NCBI RefSeq assembly: GCF_004168035.1 | Contig: NZ_SDPU01000009.1 | Coordinates: 1-64,000, forward strand | Origin: Nocardioides iriomotensis | Lineage (GTDB): Bacteria; Actinomycetota; Actinomycetes; Propionibacteriales; Nocardioidaceae | Length of the DNA stretch: 64,000 bases | Reading direction: 5' to 3' | In this document: positions 53,071 to 61,703 of the stretch, one piece after another | Layout of the letters: every line of letters starts with the position of its first letter | How positions within the stretch are numbered: the stretch's first letter is position 1 | The notes under the pieces: generated by a model | Database searches by the model: none | The model's input: only the letters and a program-made list of their open reading frames with translations | What the model was told of the DNA's origin: nothing | Program-made: the position numbers and the translations under genes

Positions 53071-53394
53071 TCAGAGCTTCTCGCAAGCGATGCCGTCGTT
53101 GTCGCGGTCAAGGTCGTACTGACCCTGGCCCATAGCCGCGCCAGGCGTACGTGGACCATCGTTCAGGAGGTAGACCCTGGTATTGCGCGTGAAGTTGGTG
53201 ACGCGCTCTGACGACGTCTTATCGACTGCGCCACGCCGACCAACGCCATGCTTGAAGTCCCTGTTGAGGGACTTGCACGACGGGTACGTACGGTCCTGGC
53301 CCTGGTGGTCCGCCTCGGCCGGTCCGCTGATGGAGAGTGTGGTCGTGGCGGTGATGGCGAGAACGGCGGCGCTCAACTTGGTCTTGGTGTTCAT
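53071..53394 (-). CDS. Small secreted Excalibur-domain protein
   Basis: The 107-residue protein has a signal peptide (LSAAVLAITATTTLSISGPAEA) and ends in an Excalibur motif: YPSCKSLNRDFKHGVG followed at the C-terminus by YDLDRDNDGIACEKL (DxDxDGxxCE). The pairing cysteines are present. The motif binds calcium and occurs on secreted actinobacterial proteins. It is upstream of the Excalibur nuclease in the same direction, 248 bases away. Confidence 0.82.
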   Translation of the reverse strand: MNTKTKLSAAVLAITATTTLSISGPAEADHQGQDRTYPSCKSLNRDFKHGVGRRGAVDKTSSERVTNFTRNTRVYLLNDGPRTPGAAMGQGQYDLDRDNDGIACEKL

Positions 53395-53728
53395 GGCTCC
53401 CCCCGATGGGTCTATTGACTGCCAATGCACGATCTACTCACGTTAGGCAGACGGTCGCGGCTCTGTCCTGGTTTCTGGGAACGGGTGCAGCGTTCTCGTA
53501 AGTCTCGAAATGGTGGTGACGTCGCCAACTGAAGAAGCAAATCCCACAAGGGATGAGACTGCGCTGCACCGGCCGGTCGGCACCCGTAGTTCAGCGGCTG
53601 ATCCTTGCTCCGGCTCGCGGCGGTTACACGCACTGACTGAGGGGCAGCGTCCGCGGCTCTCTGCCAAGGATTCAGGACCATGCCTGGTCGAGCCGTGACT
53701 CCGCATCCAAGGACTGGCCGACGCCGAT
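53395..53728. other. 334 bases without a gene
   Basis: Upstream region of the Excalibur gene and downstream of the EAL gene. A tRNA-like stretch at 53581-53602 is not a complete tRNA. No terminator was recognised. Confidence 0.4.
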
Positions 53729-55135
53729 TCAGGTGTCTGCGGGGGTGGGTCGCGTTTCGAGTTGCCCGACTGCGGGCGCCGGGTCGGGTAACCAGCGTCG
53801 GTTCAGCCAGTCATGCCATTCGGCTGGGTTGATCGAGGGGTGCGCGATTGCATAGCCCTGGGCCTGGTCCACCCCGAGGGTGCTGAGGAGGTCGAGCTGA
53901 GCGGCTGTCTCGGTGCCTTCGCCGAGGACGACGGACCCGGTTTCGAGTGCGACGAGGACCAGCGCCGTGACCAGGGCTCTGCGCGCCCGATCGGACTCGA
54001 GGTCCACGATGAGATCTCGGTCGAGCTTGATGATGTCGGGACGCAGGTTCAAGACGTGGTTCAGCGACGAGTACCCCGCTCCGGTGTCATCAATGGCGAA
54101 CCGCACTCCTCTTGTTCGTAGTTGGGTCAGAGCGGTGTTCAATTCCGCGTAGTCCGCGACCCGGTCGTGTTCGGTCAGTTCGATCACCAGCCGAGTCAGG
54201 TCGACCCGGGTGCGGAGCAGACGGGCGCGAAATGTTGCGTCGAGGAGTAGCGCGGGGCTCGCGTTGACCGAGAGGTAGCCGGTCCCGCGCATCGTGCGCA
54301 GCACGTCCACCGCGGCGAAGAAAGTCAGTTCGTCGAGCTCGCGGGTCAGCCCGGCGGCCTCGGCGTCTTGAAACCAAAGTCGCGGACCCCGACCGTCGCC
54401 GAAGCGCGCCAGTCCTTCGGCGCCGACCATCCGGCGGGACTCAAGGTCAATGATCGGCTGGAGGGCCACCCTGACCCGTCCGTGGGACAGCAGATCCAAC
54501 ACCCGGCCGCGTGCCCTCAGCGCGCCGTCGTGCCCTGCCGAAGAAGTGTCCACGCGGCGTCTAGTGCCGCGGAATCCAAAGACGCGTCCACGCCTGTCGC
54601 GCATCGGCACCCCGGCACCGGACAGCCACACCGCATGGCCGTCGCGGTGGCGCCACCGCAGTTCGAGTCGGCCCCACGGTGCCGCGTCGTCCCTCGCCAC
54701 GCCCGCAGCCGCGCCGAGCCCGCCCGCCGCCAGTTGGCGCGCGTCCTCATCGACCAGCAGGTCCATCGACTGGCGACCCACGAGTTCGCTGGGTGAGTAG
54801 CCGAGCAAGGCTTCGACGCCGGGGCTCGAGTACGTGATGACACCGTTGGTGTCGCTCTCCCACAACCAGTCCTCGGTGGTGCGTGCCGTGGCGTCCAGCT
54901 CCTCGCCTCGCCGCTGCAGCTCATGATTGGAGAGGCTGAGCCAACGCCCGACGAGCATGACGCCGGCGATGAGCACGACACCCGTGCCGGCGCCGGAGAT
55001 CGCCAGCAGAACCGGAGCGCTCCACCACCGGCCATGCCTGAGGCCGGCGAACTCGTCCATCGCCAGCATCACGGTGAGCGTGACGTCGAGGACCCCAACG
55101 GCAACCAGAAGAACTGACCAGCGGTCGAACCTCAT
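53729..55135 (-). CDS. Membrane PAS-EAL protein, putative c-di-GMP phosphodiesterase
   Basis: The 468-residue protein has two N-terminal transmembrane helices (SVLLVAVGVLDVTLTVMLA, APVLLAISGAGTGVVLIAGV), a PAS domain at ~85-200 (WESDTNGVITYSSPGVEALL) and an EAL domain at ~220-455. EAL landmarks are QPIIDLESRRMVGAEGLARF (EGL in place of EAL), SVNASPALLL, IELTEHD, IDDTGAGYSSL (T for the usual F), IIKLDR and GEGTETAAQ. All metal and catalytic residues seem present, so hydrolysis of c-di-GMP to pGpG is likely. No GGDEF domain is present. ATG 55135 follows GGAAGGG. Confidence 0.85.
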   Translation of the reverse strand: MRFDRWSVLLVAVGVLDVTLTVMLAMDEFAGLRHGRWWSAPVLLAISGAGTGVVLIAGVMLVGRWLSLSNHELQRRGEELDATARTTEDWLWESDTNGVITYSSPGVEALLGYSPSELVGRQSMDLLVDEDARQLAAGGLGAAAGVARDDAAPWGRLELRWRHRDGHAVWLSGAGVPMRDRRGRVFGFRGTRRRVDTSSAGHDGALRARGRVLDLLSHGRVRVALQPIIDLESRRMVGAEGLARFGDGRGPRLWFQDAEAAGLTRELDELTFFAAVDVLRTMRGTGYLSVNASPALLLDATFRARLLRTRVDLTRLVIELTEHDRVADYAELNTALTQLRTRGVRFAIDDTGAGYSSLNHVLNLRPDIIKLDRDLIVDLESDRARRALVTALVLVALETGSVVLGEGTETAAQLDLLSTLGVDQAQGYAIAHPSINPAEWHDWLNRRWLPDPAPAVGQLETRPTPADT

Positions 55136-55354
55136 CACGAACGCCCTTCCAAGGCCTCCACGAGCGGAGCCGAACCCGTCGTCACCGCAGCGGCACGGCT
55201 GACGCATGACGTATCACCCCAATCATGCCGAAACCGGTACCAACAGGGAACCCACGGCTCCCAACCCTCCACTGAGCCCGCTGGACGCTGAATGATGATT
55301 ACGAGCCCTGGTCGTGGGTATCGGCCCCGACGAAACGGTGCGCAAGGGGGACAG

Positions 55355-55726
55355 ATGACTCGACTGCTTTGGGAACGACTGCACCTCGGCGACGCCCAGG
55401 ACAGGCCCACTGTGGCGCGCGAATACGTGGCCGACTGCCTGCAGGCATTCGGCAGGACCACAAACGTCACGCTGCTCGACGCGACCAGCCAACTCGTCAA
55501 CTACGCGATCCGTAACCAACGCGGCGCCCTGTCGGTGATGGTGGACCTGCCGACGTCCGAGACGACCCGCGTCACCGTGCAGGACGACGGCCCGATCCCA
55601 CCCGCACACGTGCTCCGGCCGAACTCCCGTGACTCCAGCATCCGCGCGCTGAACGCAATGGGCCTCGCCTGGGGCGTGGGACGTGGGCCAGCGGGGCGCG
55701 GCATCGGCATCTGGGCCGAAGCCTAG
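55355..55726 (+). CDS. Small HATPase-like (anti-sigma-type) ATP-binding protein
   Basis: The 123-residue protein resembles the SpoIIAB/RsbW-like kinase fold. LLDATSQLVNYAIRN stands where the N-box (ELVTNAxxH) would be, and VTVQDDGP gives a G1-like DxG. The asparagine and acidic residue needed for Mg-ATP seem partly kept. Such proteins bind sigma factors or anti-anti-sigma factors. AAGGGGG before ATG 55355 supports the start. It diverges from the EAL gene. Confidence 0.65.
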   Translation: MTRLLWERLHLGDAQDRPTVAREYVADCLQAFGRTTNVTLLDATSQLVNYAIRNQRGALSVMVDLPTSETTRVTVQDDGPIPPAHVLRPNSRDSSIRALNAMGLAWGVGRGPAGRGIGIWAEA

Positions 55727-56063
55727 TCAGCCGGACGCGGTGCGCTGCCGCGTCGTTCGGCCCGACCGGGACGTTGGCTGGACGCCACTCCAGCGCGACC
55801 AACTCGCGGCGGTACGACGCACGACAAGGCGCGTTGGCCTAGGCGGTGGCACACCGCAACCACCGGGCCGCGGCTCGCTTCGACTGTCACGTGGTTGCCG
55901 GCCAAGGCCACCCAATCCGCTGCTGCCCTGCGGCACTGGGTGACGCATGGCCGACGGACGACAGACCATAGAAGGCCGGGTGATCGGGCGCCGTGTCGAC
56001 GCGGACCTGTCGTTCGCGAAACCAGCCCTCGGGATTCCCGGAGCGTAACGCCACGTGCAGCGC
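55727..56063. other. 337 bases between convergent genes
   Basis: Separates the HATPase-like gene from the NTF2-like gene. No gene, repeat or convincing terminator stem was recognised. Confidence 0.4.
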
Positions 56064-56477
56064 TCAGGCCTCGGGCTCGCCATGCGTCACATCCGCGAAC
56101 TGCCAGGTGTCGGTGTATTGCTGCCAACGAATGGCCTTGCCGTCGCGGAAGTCCCACACGTGGGCCACCTGCGCGTCCAGGGGCTTCCCGGTCGACTTCG
56201 CAGTCGCCCGGTAACGACCCTCCACCAAGAGGGTCTCTCCGAGCTCGCTGATGCGCTCCACGTCGACGAGAAAGCCCTCGAAGTCGTCCCCGATCCGTGA
56301 GAAGACGCCCTTCAACACCGCTTGAGGGCCGGTGAAAGGACCTCCGGGCCAGTAGGCCACGTGCTCGGCCTCGTGCCATTCGACCTCGTCATCCAGCAGC
56401 CCGAGGATCGGCTGCACATCCCCATGGGCCAGCGCGTCGTAGGCCTTGCGAACGAGTTCGGCTGCTTCTGCGGTCAT
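56064..56477 (-). CDS. NTF2-like (SnoaL-type) protein
   Basis: The 137-residue protein is a full-length NTF2-like fold: AAELVRKAYDALAHGDVQPIL, DDEVEWHEAEH, GRYRATAKSTGKPL and HVWDFRDGKAIRWQQYTDTW. The family covers isomerases, cyclases and stress proteins; no catalytic residue is diagnostic. AAGGAGG before ATG 56477. It lies 65 bases after the Crp/Fnr regulator gene on the same strand and may be its target. Confidence 0.85.
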   Translation of the reverse strand: MTAEAAELVRKAYDALAHGDVQPILGLLDDEVEWHEAEHVAYWPGGPFTGPQAVLKGVFSRIGDDFEGFLVDVERISELGETLLVEGRYRATAKSTGKPLDAQVAHVWDFRDGKAIRWQQYTDTWQFADVTHGEPEA

Positions 56478-56542
56478 GGTGCCCTCCTTGGACTCAGGCC
56501 TGCTTGGGGTGTGTCAACACTCGCTCCCTCTGGCCCCTCCCG

Positions 56543-57262
56543 TCAGGAACTTCTGTTCCATTCGGCCTCGCGAGCAAGACGGACGGGATCGGCGATGACG
56601 ATCCGATTCCGTCCCGTCCGGATGACGCCTTCCTCTCGCAGTTCCCGAAGAACCCGGACGACCACCTCACGGGCCGTTCCTACCGCGTCTGCCAGGTCCT
56701 GCTGGCTCTGGCTCACGGCCAGCTCGCCTGGCCGCTGAAGGTCGGGCAGCCGGCCGACTTCCAGTCCAAGGGACAGGTCGAGCAGATGCCGGGCGACGCG
56801 CTGCCTGACCGTGGCGAACGCGTTGCCGGGGATCTCGTAGATGAAGCTCATCACCCGTTCTCCGAGTTCGCTAAGGAAGGCACCCGCGACGCGCACGTCT
56901 CGAGAGGCCGCCCGTGTCACCGCCGCGGCGGGCATCTTCAGCAGCCGTGAGTCCACCAACGCCTGGGTGGTGACCGGCGTCGCATATTCAGGCGCGAACA
57001 GAGAGACCGCTCCGATGATCGCGCCGGCGCGGCAGTACCGGACCGTCATGGTGCGGCCATCGGACGCGACGACGAACAGTCGCAAGGCGCCCGTGATCAC
57101 CAGCTCGACGTGGCGCGCGCGCTCGCCCTCTCGTGTGCTCACCGAGCCCGCAGGAAGCCTCACTTCAATGGCGGTGCTCAAGATGGACCCAAGGACCTCC
57201 GGTGGCACGTCACGAAGGTTCGACAACCTCAGGGCGGACTCAATCTGTGGGTCCACCACCAC
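56543..57262 (-). CDS. Crp/Fnr-family transcriptional regulator
   Basis: The 239-residue protein has a cyclic-nucleotide-binding fold at ~20-135 (VRLPAGSVSTREGERARHVELV) and a C-terminal winged helix (ELAVSQSQQDLADAVGTARE, VVVRVLRELREEGVIRT). The N-terminal half has one cysteine (RYCRAGA), not the set needed for an Fe-S cluster. The phosphate-binding arginine motif of true cAMP binders is not obvious, so the ligand is open. GTG 57262 or 57259 is the likely start. Confidence 0.85.
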   Translation of the reverse strand: MVVDPQIESALRLSNLRDVPPEVLGSILSTAIEVRLPAGSVSTREGERARHVELVITGALRLFVVASDGRTMTVRYCRAGAIIGAVSLFAPEYATPVTTQALVDSRLLKMPAAAVTRAASRDVRVAGAFLSELGERVMSFIYEIPGNAFATVRQRVARHLLDLSLGLEVGRLPDLQRPGELAVSQSQQDLADAVGTAREVVVRVLRELREEGVIRTGRNRIVIADPVRLAREAEWNRSS

Positions 57263-57680
57263 ACCCTAGTCACACACCGGACTCGGTCGGTGCTCGAAGC
57301 GGTAGCAGGTGGATCGAGCGGCATCCTCTGTGCCCGACGTTGCCGGCTGCATCATTCTGGGCTGCGGAACGACGTACGCTGCGGCGTCGGTCCGTGCTCC
57401 AGCCGCCGGACACGTCCGCCGCGCGGGGCCATTCCCCACCCGCGATTAGCTCGACGAGCTCGCGGCCGCCCGCCGGGGCGTCTACGCCGACGTCGTGAGG
57501 CTCCTCGGCTTCGCGGGGGTCTGCGTTTGGGCGAGTCGGACCCGATGGTCACCGACGGCAAACACATGATCGGAACACTCAAGCGTTACGGCCTCGTGGG
57601 GTGAAGCAGCCCGACGGACCCAACGTGTTTGACCGAAGGTCGGACGCGGCGAAGTGACGCACCTACCCCACAGGGCGGCC
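57263..57680. other. 418 bases without an intact gene
   Basis: Open frames on both strands change character repeatedly. A minus-strand stretch, near 57540-57600, reads LECSDHVFAVGDHRVRL, which could be a flavin-reductase-like remnant, but I cannot confirm this. It separates the Crp gene start from the cyclase terminator. Confidence 0.35.
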
Positions 57681-57731
57681 GGGCTGTCGAGCATTCCTGG
57701 GGAGCACCCTCTACGAGGTGCTCGACAGCCC
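57681..57731 (-). terminator. Inverted repeat past the adenylate cyclase gene
   Basis: GGGCTGTCGAGCA (57681-57693) and TGCTCGACAGCCC (57719-57731) are a perfect 13-base pair of arms with a 25-base loop, 7 bases beyond the cyclase stop. The loop holds GAGCACC, which can also pair with GGTGCTC of the right arm, so two folds compete. Confidence 0.65.
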
Positions 57732-57737
57732 AGACGG

Positions 57738-59063
57738 CTACTGGTGGACCGCGAAGAGCCGCCACCGGCCGGGGACTCCCTTCAGGTGGTGGCTGCCGCG
57801 GTCGTCGAACCGCAGCCCCGAGCCCACGACCAGCTCCTTGACCGTGCTCGACGCAAGCACCTCGCCCGGACCAGCGAGAGCACTGATGCGAGCGCCGATG
57901 TTGACCGCCATGCCGGCAACGTCGCCGTCGTGCACGGCCAGCTCCCCGGTATGCACGCCGGCGCGGATCTGGATGCCCAGCCGTCGCACCGCGGCAGTGG
58001 CGGCAAGGGCGCATCGCATCGCGCGGGCGGGACCGTCGAACGTCACCAGAAAGCCGTCCCCGAGCGTCTTGACCTCGCGCCCCTGGTGGACGCCGAGCAG
58101 ACGGCGGATCTCGCGGTCATGACTCTCGACCACGTCGCCGTACCGACGGTCGCCCATCTCGGCCCGGCTCCTGGTCGAGTCGACGATGTCGGTGAAGAGC
58201 ACGGTCGCCAGCACCCGATCGGCGTCCCTGGTCCCGTGACCGCCGACGAGCATCTCCTCGATCTCGTCGAGTACGGCGTCGTAGTCGCCGGCCATCAGCA
58301 TGTGGTCCTGACCGGGGAGTTCCACATAGCGGGCACCGGGGATGCGCTCGGCGAGGTAGCGTCCCTGGTCGGCGCGGATCATCAGGTCGCCGCGACGGTG
58401 GAGGACGAGCGTGGGGACGTGAATCGAGGGCAGGATCGCGCGTACGTCGATCTCCCGGTAGAGGTCGAGCAGCTCGATCGCGCCGCGCGGGCCGATCCCC
58501 TGGCGGAGCATCCGTGCCCACCAGTCGGCGAAGGCGACGTCGTCACGGGCGCTCGGCGCCCATTGGTCGATCCCCACCGCACCGCCCCACCCCGCCCGGA
58601 CCCGGTCGCCCCACCGGTCGAACACCTGCTCGGGCAGGGCGTGCGGGAAGTCCGGCGCGCGCAAAAGCCGTGCGTATGTGCCGTAGAGGATCAGGGCCGA
58701 CACCCGCTCAGGGTGGGCGGCGGCGAACAGAGTCGACATGGGTCCTCCCATGTCGACGCCGAACAGCGCTACCTGATCGCTGCCGACGTCGTCGATGACC
58801 GAGCGCACATCCGCCATCGACTCCTCGAGCGTCGGTGGGCGCCCAGGGCGGTCGGAGAGGCCCTGTCCCCGCTTGTCGAACAGGATCAGCCGCGAGAACG
58901 AGGCCAGCCGGTTGAGCATTCGCGCCACCCGTGGGTGCTCCCACACGGCCTCGACGTGGAAGACGAAGCCGGCGACGAACACCAGGTCGACCGGCCCGTC
59001 GCCGTGGACCTGATAGGCGATGCTGACCCCGTCGCTGTCGGCGTAACGCGTCGAGGAGGCCAC
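57738..59063 (-). CDS. Alpha/beta-hydrolase-adenylate/guanylate cyclase fusion
   Basis: Residues ~1-270 of this 441-residue protein are an alpha/beta-hydrolase (VDLVFVAGFVFHVEAVWEHP, LFDKRGQGLSDRP). The nucleophile elbow reads FGVDMGG with Asp 104 where Ser is usual. Residues ~285-440 are a class III cyclase (VLFTDIVDSTRSRAEMGDRR, VKTLGDGFLVTFDGPARA, GVHTGE, VNIGARI) with the metal aspartates. It would make cAMP or cGMP. The hydrolase part may act as a ligand sensor. Start GTG 59063 is chosen; TTG 59069 is two codons upstream. Confidence 0.85.
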   Translation of the reverse strand: MASSTRYADSDGVSIAYQVHGDGPVDLVFVAGFVFHVEAVWEHPRVARMLNRLASFSRLILFDKRGQGLSDRPGRPPTLEESMADVRSVIDDVGSDQVALFGVDMGGPMSTLFAAAHPERVSALILYGTYARLLRAPDFPHALPEQVFDRWGDRVRAGWGGAVGIDQWAPSARDDVAFADWWARMLRQGIGPRGAIELLDLYREIDVRAILPSIHVPTLVLHRRGDLMIRADQGRYLAERIPGARYVELPGQDHMLMAGDYDAVLDEIEEMLVGGHGTRDADRVLATVLFTDIVDSTRSRAEMGDRRYGDVVESHDREIRRLLGVHQGREVKTLGDGFLVTFDGPARAMRCALAATAAVRRLGIQIRAGVHTGELAVHDGDVAGMAVNIGARISALAGPGEVLASSTVKELVVGSGLRFDDRGSHHLKGVPGRWRLFAVHQ

Positions 59064-59657
59064 GCACAACTATCCGCCCGGCCTGCCGACCTTGTCACGC
59101 GGTCAGCTCCGGGCCCGACGTCCCGGAACCACGCGCGTGCTGCGGGATCTCAAGCCGTGTCGCACACCGAGCGCCCGCGTCGGTGCCCGTGTTCGCGAGC
59201 GTTGGCTCGTCGTCAGCTCCTCGGCGAGTAGCACCAAGATGCCGCCGGCCGCGAACACAGGTGGGCTTGGACACGTCCCGATAGGTCGCCACGCCGCGCA
59301 TCGGGTGGCAGCCGCGTTTCGCGGCAATTTCGAGGACCTCGTCGATGTCGTCGACCGAGTGCCGGTCCACACTCCACTGCCGCGTCACGGTCGAAGGATG
59401 TGAGCCCGAGGGTCGGCGACGAAGGCGATCGCTTCCAGGTCGCGGACAGCGATCCCGTCGTTCTCGAGCTTGACGAGCATGGGTGGCACTCCGACAAGGA
59501 GCCGACCATGGAGACCGCGGGCCCGGCCGTTGCGGACGTTCGTCGCGCGCCTCAACGCGGCGGAAAGACGCGCCGTCAAAACGCACTCGGAGCGGCAGAT
59601 CTGGTAGCCGCCGCAAGTGACGCCAGCGCCTCACCAGACTCACCCGGACGCACGACG
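59064..59657. other. 594 bases, probable decayed sequence
   Basis: Short minus-strand segments look coding in different frames, for example MLVKLENDGIAVRDLEAIAF (59420-59480) then DDIDEVLEIAAKRGCHPMRG (59290-59350). Together they suggest a decayed gene, but I cannot name the family. No intact gene is present. Confidence 0.4.
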
Positions 59658-59691
59658 GCCCGGCAGCCCTCGACAGGGAGGGACCGGGCCG
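59658..59691 (-). terminator. Terminator of the secreted protein gene at 59725
   Basis: GGCCCGG (59658-59664) pairs with CCGGGCC (59685-59691), with an inner partial CCCT/AGGG pairing. It is 33 bases beyond the stop of the minus-strand gene. Confidence 0.6.
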
Positions 59692-59724
59692 CCTGCCGTT
59701 ACGCGCGACGCCTCACGGGGAGTG

Positions 59725-61326
59725 TCAGCGCCGCACGGTCACGCACCTCTGGTTCGACCAAACTGTCCAGCCGTCAGGGGTGAGCCCACGGGCCGCGTAG
59801 CATCGCTTCTCGCCGCGCGGCCTGGTCACGTCCTTGAACCGCTGTCCCTCCGGCACGGCGACGTTGCGCCATGCGCCGTACCGCTTGCCCTTGTCGACCC
59901 GCGCCCGAACCTGCCAATCGCTCGCGTACGCCCAGGTCGTGTTCCACGCGATCGTGTAGGTGCGGACCTTCTGCGTCCGGTTCACCGGCCGTGTCATCTT
60001 CGAAACCTGCCTCGGTGCGTCAAACATGAACGCGTAGACGCCGCGCGCGTCACCCACGATCGTGGTCAGGTCGCCGTTGGGCTGCGCGGTGCCGAGCGCG
60101 TTGTGCTCGATCGTGGATGCCTGCGGCGCCGGGGCCGCCAGGCTCTGCCAGCGCGTCCAGCTGGACTTGCCCGCGGGCAGGTGCTTCACCTTCAACGGCG
60201 ACCAGCGGCCCGTGAGTGGCTGCGCCAGGACCGTGATGGTGCCCGCCGGCGACACCGTGACCTTGGTCTCGGTCGACCGCGTGCCGCCGATGAACGTCGG
60301 CCGCTCGAGGTACTTGCCCTGCGGCCGGTCGGCCTGCCACACGATCGTCCCGGCGCCCGCTGCGGTGTCTTCCCGCCAGTAGACGGTGAGGTCGCCGCGG
60401 CCGTCGATGACCGCCGTCGGCGTCGCATTCGACGGGTGCAGCACCCTCTTCTCCCCAACCGTCCAGACGCCGGGGTTGGTCACATCCGGGGTCGTGAGGT
60501 CGTACATCGTCACGCCGTCGGAGCCCGCCCCGATCAGGGACTGGACACCCGGCGCCCGGTGCACGATGTCGATGCCGGAGAGCATCGGGACGGACTGTGG
60601 GTCGGTCCAGGTCGTGCCCGTGCCGTCGGCGGTCGGAACCTGCTTGCGCAGCACGAGGCTCTGTCCGTCGGCGGAGGGGTTGACTGCCAGGACGCCGCCG
60701 CTGACTAGGAAGTAGTCGTGGTCGGTGGACGGGTCACCGTCGGCGTCGGCGTCGGTCACGTCGGTCCAGTACGCCGGGCGGGGGTCGGTGTTGCCCTTGC
60801 GGGCGGGCACGCGCTGGATGAGCCGGTCGCCGTACTCGATCAGACCTAACCCGTTGAGGCGATCGGCCGCGACCACGCGCGGCACCTCGCTGGCGACCGC
60901 GCGCGCGAGCTCGCTCGTGCTGGCGACACGACCGCGCGGTGTGTGCAGCACGCCGAACAGGGCGCCGTCCTTGACGTAGGCGCCGATTGTCCAGCCGTTC
61001 GCGTTGGTGTCGTGGCGGAACCAGTTGACGTAGGCGGGCAGGTTCTCTGGGTTGCGCCACACGCCGTCGCGGCCGCGCTCGCGGAGCCGCGCTGCGCCGG
61101 TCTCTTCGATCTCGTTGCCGTAGTCCTGGGCGAGCAGGGCCCACCGGTTGCGGGCGGTGACGAGCGTCTTGCCTGCCTCGTCGTCACCGGCGATTCGGAG
61201 TGCGCGCGTGCCGGACCAGTCGGCCTTGTCGTTGTCGCCTGCGGTGGCGGTCGGTGTGGCTGCGCCGACCAGGCCGACCGCGAGCACGGTGGTGAGTGAC
61301 GCGCCGAGTAGGCGTCTTGTTCGCAT
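59725..61326 (-). CDS. Secreted protein, paralogue A of a divergent pair
   Basis: A 533-residue protein with a Sec signal peptide (LLGASLTTVLAVGLVGAATP, cleaved near TATA-GD). The body is beta-rich with repeated W/Y-G motifs (GVWRNPENLPAYV, WTDPQSVPML, LTVYWREDT, GTITVLAQPL), suggesting a propeller. The C-terminal ~100 residues (IAWNTTWAYASDWQVRARV, then VTRPRGEKRCYAARG and QRCVTV) contain two cysteines that may form a disulfide. The same ending occurs in the divergent paralogue at 61704. GGGGAG precedes ATG 61326. Function unknown. Confidence 0.75.
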   Translation of the reverse strand: MRTRRLLGASLTTVLAVGLVGAATPTATAGDNDKADWSGTRALRIAGDDEAGKTLVTARNRWALLAQDYGNEIEETGAARLRERGRDGVWRNPENLPAYVNWFRHDTNANGWTIGAYVKDGALFGVLHTPRGRVASTSELARAVASEVPRVVAADRLNGLGLIEYGDRLIQRVPARKGNTDPRPAYWTDVTDADADGDPSTDHDYFLVSGGVLAVNPSADGQSLVLRKQVPTADGTGTTWTDPQSVPMLSGIDIVHRAPGVQSLIGAGSDGVTMYDLTTPDVTNPGVWTVGEKRVLHPSNATPTAVIDGRGDLTVYWREDTAAGAGTIVWQADRPQGKYLERPTFIGGTRSTETKVTVSPAGTITVLAQPLTGRWSPLKVKHLPAGKSSWTRWQSLAAPAPQASTIEHNALGTAQPNGDLTTIVGDARGVYAFMFDAPRQVSKMTRPVNRTQKVRTYTIAWNTTWAYASDWQVRARVDKGKRYGAWRNVAVPEGQRFKDVTRPRGEKRCYAARGLTPDGWTVWSNQRCVTVRR

Positions 61327-61703
61327 GCTGAAGTCTCCCCGTGGTTGAGATTGGAAACCTTGACGTTATCGAGCAGGTCACACCTGTCACATAGGTGTCA
61401 CTCTCCATCTGACGCCTTGGTCGCCCCAGGACGTCACACAGACCGTGTCTCGAGAGTTCCGCTGGAGGCAGCGGTTTGTCCACGGACAGCAGCGGCGCCG
61501 GCGTGCGACGGCGCCGAATGACACAGCCCACGAACGCCTGGAGCGCGAAGGAAGCGACTCGGCGTACGGCGAACCAGATGTTGTTCTCAGGCAAGACATC
61601 CCCAGGTCGGCGGGGCTTACACCCTGCCGCCGGGACCTCGCGAGCGCGTTTCCTGGTGCCGTATGGTGGCCAGTTCCGTGACGTCGGCTCTCGGGGGAGA
61701 CAC
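61327..61703. promoter_or_regulatory. Shared divergent promoter region of the secreted paralogues
   Basis: 377 bases lie between two outward-facing, related genes. The segment near 61350-61400 is relatively AT-rich and contains TCACACCTGTCACATAGG-like half-repeats (TCACACC/TGTCACA), possible regulator sites. No gene is supported. Confidence 0.4.

Noticed and set aside
53581-53602. tRNA-like stretch resembling the 5' end of a tRNA
   Set aside because: No anticodon arm, T-arm or matching acceptor strand follows, so it is not a tRNA; possibly chance.
57654-59231. A 525-codon plus-strand open frame
   Set aside because: It is antisense to the hydrolase-cyclase gene.
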